Of a DNA stretch of 5,523 nucleotides, positions 1 through 5,523 are shown in pieces. This DNA is from Alphaproteobacteria bacterium (GTDB lineage: Bacteria > Pseudomonadota > Alphaproteobacteria > Rhizobiales > Devosiaceae). Under the pieces are notes generated by a model. The model searched no databases. It was not told the DNA's origin and was given only the letters and a program-made list of their open reading frames with translations. Both the position numbers and the translations under genes were made by a program. The number at the start of each line of letters is the position of its first letter. The stretch's first letter is position 1. Location: the NCBI GenBank assembly GCA_018820005.1, contig JAHJOS010000558.1:1-5523 (forward strand), given 5' to 3'.

Positions 1-390
1 GAAAATCCACTTCTCGGGGTAGAACAGGCGGTCGATCAGGTTGGCCTCGCGCTGCATCTCGGGAATCCAGCGCGGCGTCCAGGCGATCTGGCGCACCATG
101 CCATCGGCCATGTCCCAGGCATCGAGATGCCGCCGCGTATCGGCATAGATATCCATCAGCGCCAGCGTCATCAGCGTGTCGTCGGTGACGATGCCGTCTC
201 CGCGTACACGATGGTTTCGCTGCTCGGCCGGCAGATCCATCTTGTGCCATCGAGTCATGACCGAGTTTACCCGGCCATAGCGTTCACGGATCTGGGCGGC
301 AGACAACTTTTCCACCGGTGCGCCCATGGCATCGCCCAAAGCCACGCCATGCAACATGCCGCGAACGCGCGATTGAAGGGACTGGGTCAT
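1..390 (-). CDS. ADP-ribosylglycohydrolase family protein, N-terminal part (runs off window)
   Basis: The first 130 residues are visible; the C-terminus lies beyond position 1. The N-terminus reads MTQSLQSRVRGMLHGVALGD and contains the family signature GDAMGAPVE (residues 19-27) and GIVTDDTLM (66-74). In the ADP-ribosylglycohydrolase/DraG family the Glu of the first motif and the two Asp of TDDT bind the Mg ions that polarise the ribosyl substrate. Family members remove ADP-ribose from proteins or small molecules, but many bacterial paralogues have unknown substrates. There is no signal peptide, so it is presumably cytoplasmic. The stretch QREANLIDRLFYPEKWIF (113-130) follows my memory of a subgroup found beside sugar ABC transporters. 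The start ATG at 390-388 is preceded by GGAG at a short four-base spacing. It lies 200 nt behind the binding-protein gene in the same orientation, with a hairpin cluster between. Family is quite sure, substrate unknown. Confidence 0.88.
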   Translation of the reverse strand, partial: MTQSLQSRVRGMLHGVALGDAMGAPVEKLSAAQIRERYGRVNSVMTRWHKMDLPAEQRNHRVRGDGIVTDDTLMTLALMDIYADTRRHLDAWDMADGMVRQIAWTPRWIPEMQREANLIDRLFYPEKWIF

Positions 391-455
391 GACGCTCCGT
401 CTTTCATTCCAAATGGTCCATCAGGCTATTGAGCTGATGTCTCAGTCGACACCCG

Positions 456-545
456 CCCCTTGTGGGGAGGGCTCAAGGGAGGGGGTGGTTGGCCCGGATA
501 TCGGGACCAACCATCCCCTCCCAACCTCCCCCATCGAGGGGGAGG
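456..545. repeat. REP-like composite palindromic intergenic repeat (hairpin cluster)
   Basis: Three inverted repeats sit side by side. A small one has CCCC (456-459), loop TTGT, GGGG (464-467). A long one pairs 477-496 with 502-522 around the loop GATAT (497-501); its only defects are one bulged A (506) and one G-T pair (485/514). A third has CCTCCCCC (525-532), loop ATCGA, GGGGGAGG (538-545). The arms can also pair alternatively, since 464-470 complements 525-531. The G-run/C-run style with a CCATCGAGGGGGAGG-like hairpin resembles dispersed intergenic repeats familiar from Hyphomicrobiales genomes (from memory, no search done). It lies between the binding-protein gene and the glycohydrolase gene. 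Likely roles are protection of the upstream mRNA 3' end or dampening of read-through. No T-run follows on either strand, so a classic intrinsic terminator is unlikely. Confidence 0.75.
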
Positions 546-562
546 TGCCGTCTGGTGGATGC

Positions 563-578
563 GGGGCGTTCCGGCCCC
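563..578 (-). other. short hairpin just after the binding-protein stop codon
   Basis: GGGGC (563-567) pairs with GCCCC (574-578) around a six-base loop, starting 13 bases beyond the TAA stop of the binding-protein gene. There is no following T-run on the minus strand, so it is more plausible as an mRNA-stabilising 3' stem than as a terminator. Such a short GC stem may also arise by chance in GC-rich DNA. Confidence 0.25.
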
Positions 579-590
579 ACATGGGCTCGC

Positions 591-2012
591 TTACTGCAGC
601 ACCGTCGCTGCATACTCAGCCATACGCGCGCCGCCGGCAGCGTTGTATTCGCTGACGAAGGCGTCCCACTGATCCATGCCGGCTTCGCCGGTGATGAATT
701 TGGCGACCCAGCCGCGATAGACCTGTTCGGCAGCATCGACATCGGCCGCATAGTCCGACGGCCACACAAAGGCGTTGTCAGCAATAAAGTTGCTCTTGAT
801 GGTATCAAGTGCAGCCTGTGCCGTCGGGCTCAGCAACGGCGTTGGCGGCGTCCAGTTGGCGGCGTTGAAGAAGCGGGCATACCAGGTCGAAATCTGGTCG
901 GTGAAGGTCACCGCGCCGCTGGCATCCTTGGTGTACTGGGTGCCCTCAAAGCCCATGCGATCGATGTCCTGGCCTTCCTTGGACGCCATGAAGTCAAGCA
1001 CCGCAAAAGCGGTGTCCTTGTTCTCCGACAGGGACGAGATGGCCCAGCCGCGCGACTCCTTGGACACATCAAGCGCGGCCAGCCCCTGCCCGCCAGGGCC
1101 AGATGGGATCGGCAGCAGGGCAAGGTCGATGGTCTCGCCCGGATGTGCCTGACGCATCTTGCCCGAGTAGATATCGATCACTTCCGGCGACGAACCGAAG
1201 ATCACACCGGCCTTGCCGGTGTAGAATTTGTCTTCCTTCACGTCATAGGTGTTGGTGACATATTCCTTGTCGAACAGGCCCTTGGCGGCGAGGTCGGCAT
1301 AGAACGTCAGCTTGGCTTTTTCGGCGTCCGTGACACGGGAATTGACCCACGCGCCATCGGCATTCTTCATCCAGGTGGTTTTGACGCCAAAGGCCTGATT
1401 GAAGATGGAATCCAGCTCATTGGTATTGCCGTATCCGGTCAGCCCCAGCGTATTGCCCGGAGTGCCATCACCGTCCAGGTCGCCATCATGGATGGCCTGG
1501 AACAGGGCTTCATACTCCTCGACCGTCTTGGGCGGCGCCATGCCCAGCTTGTCGAGCCAATCCTGGCGGATCACCGGCTGCGGCGCCCGCGGCGGATAGA
1601 CGTAGAGCAGGTAGGGATAGTGAGCGAGGCGCTCGACATTGTGCGGCCACAGCGCATCCTTGATGTGGGCCGACCCCGCAATCATGGGCGTTAGGTCTTC
1701 AAGAACTCCCTGCTCGGCCATCTTCTGGTCGCCGCCCTGGAAATACATGATATCGGGGATATCGCCCGACAGCAGCATAACGCCGAGCGCGTCGGCATAG
1801 CCCGAACCAGGCAGGTCAACGATCTGCAAATCGACATCGGTGCCCTGCGCCTTGAGCGCTGCCTCGATGGCCTCGATTTCCCTGACGTCGTCGGGATTGG
1901 AGGTCAGCAAGTCTTTGCTGACAATGCGGAGTGTGGTTTGGGCCAGCGCCGGCGCGGCAAGCGCCCCGACCATTGCCATTGCGGTAGTAGCAAGCAACAT
2001 TCTGCGAAGCAT
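591..2012 (-). CDS. Family-1 extracellular sugar-binding protein of an ABC importer
   Basis: 473 residues, a normal length for the solute-binding proteins of CUT1 carbohydrate importers (COG1653 type, LplA-like). The first 24 residues form a Sec signal peptide: MLRR, a hydrophobic core, then PALA before Q25, with no lipobox Cys, so the mature protein should be free in the periplasm. Mature features include a family-typical early block GYADALGVMLLSGDIPDIMY (71-90), an aromatic-rich PYLLYVYPPR segment (133-142), DWLDKLGMAPPKTVEEYEAL (151-170) and an Asp-rich loop DGDLDGDGT (176-184) that looks like a DxDxDG calcium-binding loop, common in this group. The C-terminal part is rich in Trp/Tyr (W377, W387, W417, W435), as expected for stacking on sugars. 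Start at 2012 was chosen because GGGAGGA lies six bases upstream and the signal peptide begins there; a longer reading upstream overlaps the permease gene and is not credible. It is the last transporter gene, 38 nt after the second permease. Ligand unknown. Confidence 0.93.
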   Translation of the reverse strand: MLRRMLLATTAMAMVGALAAPALAQTTLRIVSKDLLTSNPDDVREIEAIEAALKAQGTDVDLQIVDLPGSGYADALGVMLLSGDIPDIMYFQGGDQKMAEQGVLEDLTPMIAGSAHIKDALWPHNVERLAHYPYLLYVYPPRAPQPVIRQDWLDKLGMAPPKTVEEYEALFQAIHDGDLDGDGTPGNTLGLTGYGNTNELDSIFNQAFGVKTTWMKNADGAWVNSRVTDAEKAKLTFYADLAAKGLFDKEYVTNTYDVKEDKFYTGKAGVIFGSSPEVIDIYSGKMRQAHPGETIDLALLPIPSGPGGQGLAALDVSKESRGWAISSLSENKDTAFAVLDFMASKEGQDIDRMGFEGTQYTKDASGAVTFTDQISTWYARFFNAANWTPPTPLLSPTAQAALDTIKSNFIADNAFVWPSDYAADVDAAEQVYRGWVAKFITGEAGMDQWDAFVSEYNAAGGARMAEYAATVLQ

Positions 2013-2050
2013 GGTTTTCCTCCCTAGTGCTTTCGTTGTCGAATGAGAAA

Positions 2051-2950
2051 TCATCCCTTCAGCGCCCCGGACATGGTGCCCTTGGTGAAGAACTTCAGGA
2101 TGAGCGGGTAGATAGCCAGGATGGGCAGGATCGTGATCAGGATCATGCCCGCCTTGAGGGCCCTGATGTTGATCTGGGCCAGCCCGATATTGTTGTTGGC
2201 ATTGTTGGCACCCACGATGGCGATCTTGTCGCCTTCGATGACGAATTGCCTGAGCACGACCTGCAACGGCCATTTGCTCTGGTCATTGAGGTAGATCATC
2301 GCCCGGAAAAACTCGTTCCAGTGCAGCACCAGATAAAACAGTGCGATGGTGGCGAGCGCCGGCTTGGCCAGCGGCAGCACGACCAGGAAAAAGGTCTGGA
2401 AGGGATTGGCACCATCCAGTTCGGCCGCCTCCAGCAATTCCTTGGGAATTTCCTCAAAGAAGCGGATCAGAATGATCAGGTACCAGGCGCTGATCGCCTT
2501 ATACATGATCACCGACCAGGGCGTGTTGAGCAGGCCCATCTTCTTCATCAGGAAATAGTCCGGAATAATGCCCGGCTCGAAGACGATGGTGACCAGCACC
2601 AGCAGAAAAATCAGCCGGCGGCCCGGCAGACCCGGCCGCGACATGCCCCAGGCCATCAGGGCCGTGCCGAACACGCCGATGCAGACGCTGGTCGCCGTCA
2701 TCCAGATCGAATTGAAGATACCGCGCTGCACATTGGGATGCTGCAGCAGCAACGCCCAGACATCGAGCGACAGGCCGTCCGGTATGATCGACAACCCCGA
2801 AAAGCCGGCCACCCTGTCCGGCTCGCTCAGCGACAGCGCCAGAAGGTTGAGCAGCGGCTGGAGCGTAAACACCACCAGCAACAGCAACGTCGAGACGATC
2901 AGCACATATTCGACCCGCTCAAGCGGCGTCCGGCGTGAATGATTGGCCAT
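2051..2950 (-). CDS. Sugar ABC transporter permease, LplC/YtcP type
   Basis: 299 residues, typical length for the second permease of CUT1 importers (COG0395 type). It is an inner-membrane protein with about six hydrophobic segments, near residues 15-40, 80-104, 111-130, 145-163, 195-216 and 265-288. The cytoplasmic EAA loop that docks the ATPase is clear: EAAELDGA (174-181) followed by VVLPLAKP (190-197). The C-terminus ILKFFTKGTMSGALKG is the family-typical ending for the LplC/YtcP branch. An Asn-rich periplasmic-loop candidate NNANNNIG lies at 249-256. The ATG at 2950 is preferred over the two in-frame GTG codons just upstream because GGGAG sits seven bases before it. The A of this ATG is also the last base of the previous permease's TGA stop (TGATG), which predicts translational coupling and equal subunit amounts. 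Confidence 0.94.
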   Translation of the reverse strand: MANHSRRTPLERVEYVLIVSTLLLLVVFTLQPLLNLLALSLSEPDRVAGFSGLSIIPDGLSLDVWALLLQHPNVQRGIFNSIWMTATSVCIGVFGTALMAWGMSRPGLPGRRLIFLLVLVTIVFEPGIIPDYFLMKKMGLLNTPWSVIMYKAISAWYLIILIRFFEEIPKELLEAAELDGANPFQTFFLVVLPLAKPALATIALFYLVLHWNEFFRAMIYLNDQSKWPLQVVLRQFVIEGDKIAIVGANNANNNIGLAQINIRALKAGMILITILPILAIYPLILKFFTKGTMSGALKG

Positions 2951-3963
2951 CACCACACTCCCTTTCCGGTCAATCGCTTGCTCACCAGATGCGACGTGAT
3001 CACGAGGATCATCCCGATCAGCGCCTTGAACAGGCCAGCCGCCGTGGCCAGCGCGTATTCGCCGGTCGATAGACCCATGCGGTAGACGTACGTGTCGATG
3101 ATATCGATGGTCGACGCATTGACCGCGTTCTGCATGTTGACGATCTGGTTGAGGTCGGCACTGAGGAACATGCCCATGTTCAGGATGAACAGTGTCGCGA
3201 TCGTCGGCACTATCCCCGGAATGGTCACATGCCGGATCTTCTGCCAGCGGCTGGCCCCATCCATCTCGGCGGCCTCATACAATTGCGGGTCGATGGCAAA
3301 GATCGCCGCCAGATAGAGCAGGCTGTCCCAACCGGCCGACCGCCAGATTTCAGAGATCACCAGCACCCAGCGGATGGCGCCGGTGTTGGTCATGTAGCTG
3401 ACCGGCTGGAAACCCATGGCCTGCCCGATCTGGTTGACGGCACCATCGGTGGGCGACAGAAGCGCGATGAACACGCCGGCAATCACCACCCAGCTCAGAA
3501 AATGCGGCAGATAGATCGCCGACTGGATCACGCCGCGCAGCGTGCCGCTGCGCACCTCATTGAGCAGCAGCGCCACCATGATGGGCACTGGAAACACGAA
3601 GACGATCTTCATGCCTGAAATGATCAGCGTGTTAAGCAGCACCTGATGAAAGATCGGCGAGGAAAACAGGACCTGGAAGTTTTTTAGCCCCACCCAGATA
3701 TTGGGCGGAATGATGCGCACATTCTCGAAGGCCATCTTGGCCTCCCAGATCGGCACATAATGCCAGATGAAGAAGAACAGCAGGCCGGGCGCCATCATGG
3801 CATAATAGGGCCACCACTGGCGGACCTGGAAAAAGAACCGCGCGACGCGGCCAGAATTTTGATCAGCGCCAGCCAAACCGTCGACGCCAGCCCCCGCACC
3901 TGCTGCGGGAACGTTCCCATTTGCTGTTGCAGCAACAAGCTTCCGCTCTTCCAGACCAGCCAT
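2950..3963 (-). CDS. Sugar ABC transporter permease, LplB type
   Basis: 337 residues, the first permease of a CUT1 pair (COG4209/LplB-like). An N-terminal cytoplasmic extension of about 45 residues, rich in Ala and Gly, precedes the first membrane segment (about 53-71, YYAMMAPGLLFFFIWHYVPI). Further hydrophobic segments lie near 107-133, 151-170, 198-222, 251-268 and 306-326. The block YLPHFLSWVVIAGVF (151-165) is characteristic of LplB proteins. The EAA loop is EAAEMDGASRW (230-240) with VTIPG (246-250). The ATG at 3963 has GGGAGGG six bases upstream and starts two bases after the LacI stop; a longer reading to 4047 would overlap the regulator gene and is rejected. It overlaps the next permease by one base. 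Unusually, two palindromes (3907-3918 and 3925-3937) lie inside the codons of its N-terminal extension. Confidence 0.94.
   Translation of the reverse strand: MAGLEERKLVAATANGNVPAAGAGAGVDGLAGADQNSGRVARFFFQVRQWWPYYAMMAPGLLFFFIWHYVPIWEAKMAFENVRIIPPNIWVGLKNFQVLFSSPIFHQVLLNTLIISGMKIVFVFPVPIMVALLLNEVRSGTLRGVIQSAIYLPHFLSWVVIAGVFIALLSPTDGAVNQIGQAMGFQPVSYMTNTGAIRWVLVISEIWRSAGWDSLLYLAAIFAIDPQLYEAAEMDGASRWQKIRHVTIPGIVPTIATLFILNMGMFLSADLNQIVNMQNAVNASTIDIIDTYVYRMGLSTGEYALATAAGLFKALIGMILVITSHLVSKRLTGKGVW
3907..3918. promoter_or_regulatory. candidate intragenic LacI-family operator (perfect palindrome)
   Basis: GGGAACGTTCCC is a perfect 12-bp palindrome with a central CG. It differs by one base from the palindrome at the promoter of the same operon (5044-5055) and shares the flanking bases GC on one side. 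It begins 45 bases inside the first permease gene, in codons for Gly16 to Pro19 of a poorly constrained N-terminal extension. LacI-family repressors typically bind even palindromes with a central CG. Role as a second operator is inferred, not shown. Confidence 0.4.
3925..3937. repeat. 13-bp palindrome next to the intragenic operator candidate
   Basis: TGTTGC, one central A, then GCAACA: a perfect inverted repeat with six-base arms, six bases from the palindrome at 3907-3918. It lies within codons 9-13 of the first permease gene, which encode Val-Ala-Ala-Thr-type residues, so part of the pattern may simply come from Ala/Thr codons. It could be a second protein-binding site or a small mRNA stem near the start codon. 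Confidence 0.3.
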
Positions 3964-3965
3964 GT

Positions 3966-5021
3966 TCAGACCCTCCCAGCCCCGGCAATGCGCATGGGGT
4001 TGTGCACCGAAAGGTCGGCGAGTGAACCTCGCTCTATCAGTCGGCACGGCATATAAATCCGCCGGTGTTCCGGCTTATGTTCTATTTCGTCAAACAGGCC
4101 TTCGACGGCCCGCTCGCCGATATCGCGCCCTGGCTTGGCAACCGTGGTCAGCCCAGGCCAGGCAAATTCTCCCGACGGAATCCCGTCAAAGCCAACAATG
4201 GAGACGTCGCGCGGACAATCAAGCCCGGTTTCACGCACCGCCATCATGGCACCAAGGGCCATCATGTCGTTGGCTGCAAAGACCGCCAGATGCCCGACAC
4301 GGGGTCGCGCCAGAAGTCGCCGCATCGCCTCGCGCCCGCCATCGACGGTATATTCGCCATCCTCGATCGCCATGATTGCGGGATCGACATCGCGCTCCAC
4401 GCAATGTTCGTGCACAGCCCGCAAAAACCGGGCCCGCGCCAGGCGCGACTTCGGACCCAGGATCAAGGCAGGCGCTGGATGGCCCTTTGCTACCAGAAGA
4501 TCAAGGCCCAGCCGCACCGCCTGGGAAATATCGGACCCCACGCTCGACACATCGGGAAAGCGCTCCGCGCTCGAACCGATGAAAACGCACGGCAGACCAA
4601 ACCGATCCAGATCATCGAAACTGTCAGAAACCGGATTGATGATGGCCCCATCGACCCGCGCCCGACGCAGGGTCTGCAAATGCGTGGCTTCTACCTGCGG
4701 GTCCCAGTCGGACGAAAACACCAGCAGCGACATCCCTGCCCGCGCCGCCCGGTCCTGCGCGCCGCGCGCCACATCGGACCAGAACGGATTGGCAATATCG
4801 GGAATGACCAGACCAAGCATGCCGCTGCGGCCCGACCGCATGCCCACGGCCAGATGGTTGCGCTCATACCCCACGGCAGCGGCGGCCTTGACCACCCGAT
4901 CACGGGTTTCTTCAGTAATATTGGTCGAGGCCGTCAACGCCCGCGCTGCAGTGCTCTTGGACACCCCGGCGCGCTCGGCAACATCTACAATGGTCGGCCG
5001 TCGATTGCGGCTTTGACTCAT
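3966..5021 (-). CDS. LacI/GalR-family transcriptional repressor
   Basis: 351 residues, normal for the family. The N-terminal helix-turn-helix covers about 10-55 (TIVDVAERAGV, then the recognition helix SKSTAARAL at 21-29), followed by the hinge helix NHLAVGMRSG (55-64). L57 corresponds to the Leu that LacI inserts into the central CpG of its operator. The periplasmic-binding-protein-like effector domain runs from about 67 to the end, with GLVIPDIANPFWSDVARG (70-87), VDGAIINP (123-130), FAANDMMALGAM (248-259) and DVSIVGFDGI (272-281), whose Asp is a common sugar ligand. ATG 5021 is chosen although only a weak AGG precedes it: an alternative GTG at 5057 would sit inside the operator and lacks the usual MS..RRPTI-type beginning. 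The gene is first in the operon and its stop lies two bases before the permease start, so it is probably co-transcribed and autoregulated. Effector unknown. Confidence 0.93.
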   Translation of the reverse strand: MSQSRNRRPTIVDVAERAGVSKSTAARALTASTNITEETRDRVVKAAAAVGYERNHLAVGMRSGRSGMLGLVIPDIANPFWSDVARGAQDRAARAGMSLLVFSSDWDPQVEATHLQTLRRARVDGAIINPVSDSFDDLDRFGLPCVFIGSSAERFPDVSSVGSDISQAVRLGLDLLVAKGHPAPALILGPKSRLARARFLRAVHEHCVERDVDPAIMAIEDGEYTVDGGREAMRRLLARPRVGHLAVFAANDMMALGAMMAVRETGLDCPRDVSIVGFDGIPSGEFAWPGLTTVAKPGRDIGERAVEGLFDEIEHKPEHRRIYMPCRLIERGSLADLSVHNPMRIAGAGRV

Positions 5022-5043
5022 GACCTGATCCAATTCTCTTGGC

Positions 5044-5055
5044 GGGAACGTTACC
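5044..5055. promoter_or_regulatory. candidate LacI-family operator upstream of the repressor gene
   Basis: GGGAACGTTACC is a near-perfect 12-bp palindrome (five of six base pairs match) centred on CG, 22 bases upstream of the repressor ATG. Its form fits the even, CG-centred operators of LacI-family proteins, and it overlaps the predicted -10 region, which would suit repression by promoter occlusion. A near-identical copy lies at 3907-3918. Binding by the adjacent repressor is inferred from position and form. Confidence 0.6.
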
Positions 5056-5075
5056 ACGAATATCTATGGCGTCAA
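5048..5075 (-). promoter_or_regulatory. candidate sigma70-type promoter of the regulator-transporter operon
   Basis: On the minus strand a -35-like TTGACG (5075-5070) is followed after 16 bases by a weak -10-like TAACGT (5053-5048) that is part of the operator palindrome. Transcription would start near 5041, leaving a leader of about 20 bases before the repressor ATG. The -35 matches five of six consensus bases; the -10 matches only three of six, so the assignment leans on the operator overlap and position. Confidence 0.4.
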
Positions 5076-5523
5076 CTGCCCGCGTAAATCCATCCACGCA
5101 GAATGGGGCCGCAACCCGATGGGAGCGGGAACAGACCATTCCGGCCCGGGCCCCCTCGATAACCCGGTGCTCCAACGCCGCTGATGACAAAGGCTGACGG
5201 TAAACGGACACCGCAGACGGGCCGCGAGATCAGCTTCAGGATGGCATGGCGCTTGTCGGCGTGCGCCCCTACCCTGACGCGAGAGGACGTGCTCCGCGCC
5301 GACGATCTCGCCATCGGAAACGGCCTGCGACTGTTGCTCTTTGGCTGGCATCGAGCACTCGAGAGCCGACGGACTTGGTGCCCATCGGAGGGACCATGGA
5401 CTTCGATCATTCCGGCCGCTGGCTACTAGACACCTGCGCGGCAACTAAGGGACGGAAGCTACTCAAGTCTATTCGCTATGAATCGGGGACCCGTGAGAAT
5501 TCTGCGCTTACTGGAGTTCAGCA
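5076..5523. other. stretch with no recognisable gene upstream of the operon
   Basis: About 450 bases in which I recognise no protein family, RNA gene or mobile element. Open frames on both strands (for example plus 5184-5429 and minus 5444-5064) have no family motif, and the plus one has no ribosome binding site. A GGCCCGGGCC palindrome lies at 5143-5152 and a GCGGGAAC half-site like those in the operator candidates at 5125-5132. The inner part may be regulatory; the outer part may be the edge or remnant of a neighbouring gene. Part of the outer end is covered by the weak partial gene call at 5396. Confidence 0.5.
5396..5523 (+). CDS. possible start of an unrecognised protein (runs off window)
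   Basis: An ATG at 5396 opens a frame that stays open to the window edge, 42 codons, beginning MDFDHSGRWLLDTCAATKGR. A good Shine-Dalgarno-like GGAGGG (5387-5392) lies three bases upstream, which is what singles it out; the spacing is tight. I recognise no family. Codon third positions include many A and T, unlike the strongly GC-biased genes of the operon, which suggests a transferred gene, a remnant, or a chance frame. If real it would be oriented divergently from the transporter operon. No promoter was identified. Confidence 0.22.
   Translation, partial: MDFDHSGRWLLDTCAATKGRKLLKSIRYESGTRENSALTGVQ

Noticed and set aside
473..545. Hairpin repeat as an intrinsic terminator
   Set aside because: No T-run follows the stems on either strand, so rho-independent termination is not supported.
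456..545. Repeat cluster as a CRISPR array
   Set aside because: The units are adjacent inverted repeats, not spaced direct repeats with unique spacers.
462..1694. Long plus-strand open frame of 410 codons opposite the binding-protein gene
   Set aside because: It lies antisense to a clear family-1 binding protein, starts inside the hairpin repeat, lacks any family motif and is a typical GC-rich shadow frame.
2013..2273. Longer reading of the binding protein upstream of 2012
   Set aside because: It would overlap the second permease gene by over 200 bases, and it would bury the signal peptide and strong ribosome binding site.
2443..2452. GGGAATTTCC near-palindrome in the second permease gene
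   Set aside because: It has an AT centre, not the CG centre of the operator candidates, and lies mid-gene with no supporting context.
2027..2938. Plus-strand frame of 303 codons opposite the second permease
   Set aside because: The product is rich in Gln, His, Arg and Asp, the usual antisense image of a hydrophobic membrane protein; no motif or ribosome binding site.
5022..5057. GTG start at 5057 for the repressor
   Set aside because: It would begin inside the operator-like palindrome and add 12 residues outside the helix-turn-helix; ATG 5021 fits the family better.
4065..5087. Plus-strand frame of 340 codons opposite the LacI-family gene
   Set aside because: The minus-strand reading gives a complete LacI-family protein; the plus reading has no recognisable domain.
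5064..5444. Minus-strand frame of 126 codons upstream of the operon
   Set aside because: No family motif, and it overlaps the predicted promoter region; several overlapping frames of similar length here suggest chance openness in GC-rich DNA.

Overview
This window looks like a piece of a GC-rich alphaproteobacterial chromosome, most likely Hyphomicrobiales and possibly Devosia-like. That is inferred from codon use, from protein style, and from a GC-rich palindromic intergenic repeat of a type common in that order; no taxonomic marker gene is present. All confident genes lie on the minus strand, so transcription runs from high to low coordinates.

Layout in transcription order: positions 5523-5022 hold no gene I can name. 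Near its inner end is a candidate sigma70-type promoter overlapping a LacI-family operator-like palindrome. A LacI/GalR-family repressor gene follows (5021-3966). Two nucleotides later comes an LplB-type sugar ABC permease (3963-2950), which overlaps by one base an LplC/YtcP-type permease (2950-2051). After a 38-nt gap with a strong ribosome binding site comes a Sec-exported family-1 sugar-binding protein (2012-591). A 200-nt gap then carries a compact cluster of hairpins (a REP-like repeat), followed by the first 130 codons of an ADP-ribosylglycohydrolase-family protein (390-1) that runs off the window edge.

How the parts work together (inference): the binding protein catches an unknown sugar or sugar-containing compound in the periplasm, the two permeases form the membrane channel, and the glycohydrolase-family enzyme may cleave an N- or O-ribosyl-type bond in the imported compound. 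The repressor gene is first in its own operon and probably shuts off the whole unit. No ATPase subunit is visible; it may lie beyond position 1 or be a shared one encoded elsewhere.

The most interesting signals are (i) two nearly identical 12-bp palindromes with a central AACGTT, one at the operon promoter and one about 1.14 kb away inside the start of the first permease gene, suggesting a two-operator looping arrangement; (ii) a second, different palindrome beside the intragenic one; (iii) the pairing of an ADP-ribosylglycohydrolase-like enzyme with a CUT1 importer; and (iv) the large hairpin cluster between the binding protein and the hydrolase. I see no CRISPR array, tRNA, rRNA, insertion sequence or defence system.
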